Part shown: positions 58,328-64,000 of the stretch, piece after piece
Layout: each line of letters opens with the position of its first letter
How positions within the stretch are numbered: position 1 is the first letter of the stretch
From: Gnetum montanum
Taxonomy: Eukaryota > Streptophyta > Gnetopsida > Gnetales > Gnetaceae
Reading direction: 5' to 3'
Length of the DNA: 64,000 bases
Assembly: GCA_015680685.1 (NCBI GenBank)
Contig: MNCI01026620.1
Location: forward strand, 147,675-211,674
Notes under the pieces: model-generated
Told to the model about the DNA's origin: nothing
The model's database searches: none
The model's input: the letters and a program-made list of their open reading frames with translations, nothing else
Made by a program: the position numbers and the translations under genes

Positions 58328-61187
58328 TGGCACCAAAGCAAAAGTGCCCGTAGGAAGGAGAACCTTTTCAACCACACAAGAAGTGGCTTAGAGTTGGAAG
58401 AGGCTAACAAGAACAAGTCCAAGAACTGCTGAAGGTAACCCATGTGACAAGACCTCTTCATGAGGAGCCCAAAGTGGAATTTGTATGATAGATTCCAAAA
58501 GAAAAAGTGCCTACTGAACAATCACTATGAGGAGAAGTGCATGGATCCATGCCAAGGCTTAAGGTCGCTTTGACTCAAGCTTGCCTAGGCATCATCAAGT
58601 CTTGAGAGAGCCAACAATCAGTTCTTTAAGAGATCAACTTTGGGTCATTCCTTAAGAAAGCTCTAGTAGATGTCAAGACTTAACTACAAACCTCTCCCAT
58701 GTGGCTAATAATCACACCCAATGGAGAATGGTACATGGGAGAGACATATCTCTTTTGGAGTAATAAAATTTCAAGGTTCGTTGTAAAAATGAAGGACATT
58801 CAAGTGTCCTACTCAACAAAAGCAACCACACAGCCACTTGGATTGCCTAACATTAGGACACAGCTAGCAGAATTGCCCATGAAGGGTGACCTTGAGGCCA
58901 AGAAGGAGTGGACCCAGTGATGCTATGGGGTTGATCGTAAAGAGTACAGCGCACTCACACTGGTGGAGCGAATTTACTTCAAAATTGCAACCTATCACCT
59001 CAATCCAATGGTGAGGCCAAGTAAGGTAATCGGCTTCTCCACTCAAGCATGCACTTCTCTAAGCAGGAAATTTTTCATCAACCTTCCACAACTGATCTAC
59101 TTAGAGATCAAAAAGTTCTTCAAGGAAAATGAATGTGGAAGGAAGGCCCTACCCTTTTCGTGCCTCATACGAAAAATCTACAAAAAGGGCAAGCATTGTT
59201 CATTACTCTAATGACACCATCAAGCATGATCCTTTGGCCTTATAGTCCAAGATCATGAAAGATAAAATGCCAACAATGACCCAAGAAGAGGAGCAACCGC
59301 TACAACCATCCACTTAAGAAACAACACCGGAGGCCTGCACAGCCATTGAGTATTTGTGCAAAATTTGAGAACAGATCTTGAGTGAACAAGAGCATCATGC
59401 AAGAATGACTGGGGTAGATCCATCTGTATACCGACCAACAATGAGTCACCTTAATGAGGTGGCCCAAATAATTAGTTAGATGGAGAGGGGTGGTCCAATT
59501 TTCTTTGCCCAACAAACATAGTTGCCTACGAGATCGAATCCTAATGCTTAGGAGGTGACGATATCCTTATCTCAATACCATATATTCCCAGAAATCTCTA
59601 GGAATGCCGCCACCTTCTCAGTGTGTTTGGAGGAAGGCGAAGAGGCAACTGTCCTAGTGATCAGCACCAAGAGCAAGAAATAATAGTTGAAGTAGTTGCA
59701 AATAGTGTCGTTGAAGCATTGAATGCACCTGCAGTGTCTGTACTAGACATATCTGCACTTCAAGATGTGCAGATGTCCACAGGCATGATCAGTGGACAAC
59801 TAAACGCAGCCCAACATGAAGAATTATTGGTACAACTGGTGGGAACCAAGTAACTAATTTCGAATATCTTTGATTTTCTGAAAGACATCATTGCAACCTA
59901 GTTAGAGTTGCTAAATGCAAGGCGCAAACGCATTATTTTGTTGGGGCAACTTGAAATAACTCAAGAACAAAACCAACCCTTGGCCATGGAGGTTGTTGAA
60001 CTACATGCCCAACCTGCAAATCTTGCTATCCTCAGCCCAAAAATAACAAGAGATGAAGCTTTTAAACATCTTCAAGAATGATTCTAGAAGGCTAAGGAGG
60101 AGGCAGTTACAGCCATCTTCAACCAATCCATAGCCGAAGTAAAAATGTATGCAATTTAGAAGAACTTGATACAGATGCGCCAGGAGAATGAGACCCTGAC
60201 TGTATAGAATTATTGCTTACGAAATGTTCATGCGTAGAAAGACCATATGCAAGAATTTATTCATCAACAATAGGAGCAACTTGCCAAGGTAAATACAAAA
60301 TTGAGGAGTTTTGCCACAAAAAATCAAAATCTATCAATGAAGGAAGTGCATGCCTTGCGTCAAAAGTCTACCATCAAGATTGTCGCCTAGAAGAACAATG
60401 CCCTCAAGTTTGAAAAATTTAAGAATCACTACAGAAACTAGGTTGGCCTACAAGCAAAAGTCAAAAAAAAAATACATTCATATGGCAAAGGAAAAAATGA
60501 ATAAAGCTGTCCAGCAACTCCAATAGGGAAGAGAAATGTGGCGATCCATCGTTGATGGGATCAACACCTACAAAAAAGTGGAGATCCACTTAAAGGAGTT
60601 GCAAATTGAAGAAATGACAGAATATATGGAGTTAGCCAATCTCCGATATGTAAACCTGACAATGCTGACTATTGGATGACCGCGGTCAAAGTTAGAAAAG
60701 CAAGTGGTTAGCTCATATTTGTTCTACGAGGTAGAGTTCAAGCACCAAAAAGACACCAAGCAAAAGCTTTAGACTATAAACGTTGAACTTGAAGTTCTCA
60801 AAGCATGATTTAGAGATCAATGATCAATCGCTAAGAACCTAGCCAAACGAATGAATGACTACCCAAGAGCTAAAGGACACAGTCAAGGCATTTCACATTA
60901 AACGCAAATAATTCATTGCCTAGTTCATCAACACAAAGGAGCTATTTCTAGTAATCCCATGTCCCTGGGATGTGCCTATTCCAACCCACATTGGTGAAGC
61001 TACATGGATGGTGCACGATCCCAGAAGCAAGGAGGAGAAAATGAAAGCACTGCTGGATGCTTTTCACCTCCCACCTAAAGTTGCAGTAACAACAAAACAG
61101 CTGCAGCCACCTCAACTGCCACTAGTACGTGAAGTCGGTGAAGGTTCCTTGGAGCCTCAAGAGCTATCACCACCTAGGATCATTTAA
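58328..61187 (+). pseudogene. Env-like ORF of element J
   Basis: Starts MAPKQKCP right after an AG and runs about 950 codons with at least two frameshifts and many stops. Blocks shared with K: GEWYMGETYLFWSN; VERIYFKIATYHLNP and LPFSCLIRKIYKKGK (transposon-protein domain, 58963-59211); ATFSVCLEEGEEATVLV (59609-59660); MTEYMELANLRYVNLTML and YEVEF (coiled coil, 60615-60740); PCPWDVPIPTHIG and DPRSKEEKMKALL at the C terminus (60959-61060). Such conservation across two unlinked copies shows these blocks were under constraint in the active ancestor. Role unknown. Confidence 0.7.
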
Positions 61188-61420
61188 TCTTCTCCACCAC
61201 ACTTCACACCATTAAGAAATGTGCTATTCGATTTTGAAGAGTTATGTCATGGTGTTCAATTTTGTGTCTTGAATATCATCATTTTTTGTAATATGTTGAT
61301 CTGTACACCCAAGCACTCAATTTGTTGTCAAGTCAGTCAATTTGTTTTGTTTGAAAGAACTCAGTTAATAATCCCATACCTTCCCAAATTTTGTAAAAGA
61401 ACTTGAGAATGAGTTTTCAT

Positions 61421-61434
61421 TTAGTCATGAGGGT
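61421..61434 (+). promoter_or_regulatory. Polypurine tract of element J
   Basis: TTAGTCATGAGGGTA, with one G-to-A relative to TTAGTCATGGGGG, just before the LTR and after the decayed CTTGAGAATGAG block. Confidence 0.7.
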
Positions 61435-61435
61435 A

Positions 61436-62303
61436 TGATGAGTCACTTTTAGTTGGCTGCGTCAATGAGGCCTCGTCGCTGAGGCCTAGTCGATGCATCT
61501 TATCATGCGTTGACAAGGCCCCGTTGACAAAATGTCGATTTTTGGCTATAAATACACACCTACTTACTGCATTTATGGCATAAAAGATTGTAGTTGTAGT
61601 GAAGCTTTTGCAATTTTTCCATTTGAAAGTTAGAATTTTCTCTCAAGTGCCTGTAGCAGAAGTCATTAAGTGTACAGATCTTTATTTGAGCATTGTTGTA
61701 CCTATGCACGACAATGTATGTAGCAATAAAGACAAGTTTTCTAATAAACCTTGCAGCATTCTAAATAGATTAAATATTTTATTTATGCATGTAATGTTTT
61801 TAATTATTTATTAAATTTTTAGTAATTAAGTTAATGAAGCAATTAAGTAAAATAGATTAAACACGTAAGTATGACCACTTCGTGCGTAACACATATTTGC
61901 TTAGTAATCCCAGCAGCATTATTGCTTGGTATGCCTAGTAGCGTAGCGCTTGGTCACCTAATAATGGATACGTGGGTTCAGGAAATGTATGGAAAGTGGG
62001 ACTGGATGCTTATGTTAGAATTAGTTAAATGCTAGTTAATTAGTTAATTTAAATTAATTAATTCAATTACTTTCATCTACATTTGAACATAAAATGATAA
62101 AAATCAAATGCCTCAATTACACTTAACCATACCATTATACATCACATGTGTAATTAGGAAGACAACGATTGACCTTAAGGCAAGATTCACTTCTTAGAGA
62201 ACTAGTGCACTAGAAACAATAAAGTCTACAGAATTCAACCGAATCGTGTGTAAACGCTTTGTGATTCGTATGGTTGGATATAGGGGTACCTCGCCACTCA
62301 TCA
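61436..62303 (+). repeat. 3' LTR of element J
   Basis: TGATGAGTCACT to CACTCATCA, 868 bp. The U3 array is of the GAGGCCTCGTC/GACAAGGCC type as in F and G, followed by GCTATAAATACAC. U5 includes CTTGGTATGCCTAGTAGCG units. Confidence 0.85.
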
Positions 62304-62308
62304 ACTAT

Positions 62309-63363
62309 TGATCATATGGTGTCAAATACATGGTGGATGCTGACATATTGCTGGCAGTCGCATTAAGGCACCCATGTTAACGCACCCACGTTAACGCACC
62401 CACATTATATCATGGGTCGCGATATATCATGGGCTGCGATATCATGTACGCGATATCACATACGCGATATCGCGTACGCGATATCGCAGTCAGCCGAAAT
62501 TTCTATAAATAAGAGGCGGCTCTCCCTCATTTCACATCCCAGTTTTAGAGTAGCGAAGCTTTGGCAGTTTGATCCCTCCAGAGTTAGAATTTTTCCCGTG
62601 TCTGCCCGCAGTGTGGTGAATGTAATTGTACGGTGTCTTTATTCGAGTGTGTCGTACTTGGACATGCACATTACCGGCAATAAAGATCAAGATTACTTCA
62701 TCATTTTAGCATTAACTTAGTTTATTTAATTGTTAGTTATTGCTTTCATAGCGCGGTGTGAGTATGACTTAACTACGAGCATCTACGGGTGTGTACGGCT
62801 AGTTAAGGAATCGGTTACTCATCACGATTAGTCTCTCACCCTGAAACTCCTAGAAGCGGAATGAGTATGACTTGATTACGAGCATTTAAGTGTGACTACT
62901 TGGTAGCCCAGTGGTGTAGCTAGGGGGATCTACACTTGGTAACCCAGTGGCGTATTTGGGGTCTACGCTTGGTAATCCCAGTGGCGTACCTAGGCCTATG
63001 CTTGGTAGTCCCAGTGGCAGTCGTGCACGAAGTCCAAGATGTGTACGGTTGATCAAGGAATCGGTTGCTCGTCGCACTTAGGCTAGATTAGATTTTCTTA
63101 CCCTTTTCCTCTTAGCTAAGATTAGTTAATATTATTTTCCACTGCCATCAGGAGTAGCGTTAGAATTAGAACACATCATACACCTCATCTAGACTAAACC
63201 ATACGTGACATATGCAAAACTAGTCTAGATGGGAAGACAGCGAACTGCGACCTAAGGCTAACTATCTAGGTGCCACAACTAGTCCATCTGCGGAGTTCGA
63301 CCGGATCGCGCGTGCGACGCTCATTTCGTATGGTTGAGTGTAGGGGTACCTCGCCACTCATCA
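62309..63363 (+). repeat. 5' LTR of element L
   Basis: Ends ACTCATCA at 63363 before the PBS. The start is less certain: TGATCATATGG at 62309, five bases after element J, gives 1055 bp. U3 holds three GTTAACGCACCCAC-like units (62368-62407) and a tandem array of TACGCGATATCGCG (62440-62490). U5 has four 33-36 bp units built on CTTGGTAATCCCAGTGGCG (62897-63014). CpG-rich motifs are well preserved, suggesting a relatively young copy. Confidence 0.75.
62504..62510 (+). promoter_or_regulatory. TATA box of element L
   Basis: TTCTATAAATAAGAGGCGGC directly downstream of the GCGATATCGC array. Confidence 0.65.
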
Positions 63364-63364
63364 T

Positions 63365-63382
63365 TGGCGCCGTTGCTGGGGA
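63365..63382 (+). promoter_or_regulatory. Primer-binding site of element L (tRNA-Asp)
   Basis: TGGCGCCGTTGCTGGGGA. Plant tRNA-Asp(GUC) ends CCCCGGCAACGGCGCCA, so the match is 17 of 18. It is the best PBS in the window. Confidence 0.85.
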
Positions 63383-63494
63383 TGGTGCTAGTTATCTAGA
63401 TTAGTTATATCATACAAGGTCGCTGTAAAGAACCTAACGATATATCTCTTAAAAAGAAGTAATTATAAAAAGTCATATAAATTCACACACAATA

Positions 63495-64000
63495 ATGCCT
63501 CTCCTACAAGATAATAATAACACCACACTTAGTGAGGAAGTTCATTGGAGAACCAACGAACCATATGAAAATGAAGATTGGAGTATGCAATCTGAGGTGG
63601 GGGTTTCTTATAAGAATGAACGAAAACAACGTCATCCCAACACATGAAAGCCTAACTTACCAGATGATGATGAACCCCCACTGGCCACTACAAGCTTAAT
63701 GAAAATACAAGAGGCCATTCGAATCTCACGTAGGCATCGTAAAGAGAGCCATCTACCCAGGCTCGATTTAAACAACTTTCCTACATTTTCAGGAGGCTAT
63801 GACTTAGATCCGCAACAACATTTACTAGCCTTCTATGATGCATGCACATGGAACAACATTGATAACAGGTGGAAGAAAGTTAAGCTCTTCCCTATGACAC
63901 TCATTGACCAAGAAAAAGTATGGTATAGATCGTTAAAACCAAACTTGATATGATGCTAGTCAACAATGGTAGAAGTATTTAATGAAAAATATCAAACCTA
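63495..64000 (+). pseudogene. gag of element L, 5' part, runs off the window
   Basis: ATG at 63495 (MPLLQDNNNTTLSEEVHW). One frame to the window end contains ISRRHRKESHLPRLDLNN, WKKVKLFPMTLIDQ and STMVEVFNEKYQT. Stops at 63645-63647 and 63951-63953 are identical in position to those in element K; a third follows at 63957-63959. No frameshift up to the edge. Packaging protein of a non-autonomous element by analogy with K. Confidence 0.75.

Larger units (their letters stand above)
58150..62303 (+). mobile_element. Element J: 3' part of a gag/env-like type element
   Basis: Contains the env-like ORF, PPT and 3' LTR. No 5' LTR, PBS or gag lies between it and the inverted repeat, so it is 5'-truncated near 58150. 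The right end TCATCA is followed by ACTAT and then directly by the LTR of element L. Confidence 0.7.

Noticed and set aside
62886-63077. Open minus-strand frame with GLPSV repeats
   Set aside because: Antisense of the tandem U5 units of the element L LTR.
1-64000. tRNA, snRNA or miRNA genes
   Set aside because: No cloverleaf with matching box A/B or snRNA promoter elements was seen. The tRNA-like strings are retroelement primer-binding sites.

Overview
This window is nuclear DNA of a seed plant with a large, repeat-choked genome; a gymnosperm seems likely, but that is inference. It shows long AT-rich stretches, nested LTR retrotransposons in advanced decay that still keep perfect 5-bp target-site duplications (TSDs), LINE remains, and one island of nuclear-gene-derived sequence coding for a chloroplast-type protein (FTSHI5-like). 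No bacterial operon, CRISPR array or intact host gene was found.

Most of the window belongs to one family of Ty3/gypsy elements. Their primer-binding sites (PBS) match the 3' end of plant tRNA-Asp, and one reverse transcriptase has an FMDDFSTYG motif; both point to the Athila/Tat group. LTRs start TGATGAG-like and end TCATCA. Layout: solo LTR (268-812); env-like fragment (818-2815); small gag-only element G (2837-7368, minus); LTR fragment, LINE piece and copia-type LTR (7369-9376); a second copy of the 690-2815 block (9377-10682 and 17983-18838), split by complete element A (10683-17982, minus, TSD ATAGT); element F, sister of G (18839-24202, minus), carrying solo LTR H (21493-22288, TSD CAAGG); pol-bearing element C (24203-31023 and 39193 to about 40850, minus), split by element K (31024-39192, plus, TSD TAAGG); 5'-truncated element D (about 40850-45828, plus), whose integrase is split by solo LTR M (41254-42213, TSD ATTGG); LINE with the same copia-type LTR (45829-48640); FTSHI5-like pseudogene (49180-52948); a 3.1-kb inverted repeat (54710-57822); the 3' half of element J (58150-62303); and the 5' end of element L (62309-64000).

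The elements fall into two structural classes that share LTR, PBS and gag families. C and D carry gag, protease, RT, RNase H and integrase, plus a small conserved 3' ORF. A is a pol-deleted relative. K, and by inference L and J, combine a defective gag with a long env-like/coiled-coil ORF and lack pol. K and L share two premature gag stops, so that lineage probably moved in trans. Elements with a pol-gag 3' leader carry repeated copies of a TTAGTCATGGGGG motif, of which the last is the polypurine tract. The U3 regions hold short palindrome arrays, such as GCGATATCGC, that differ between subfamilies.
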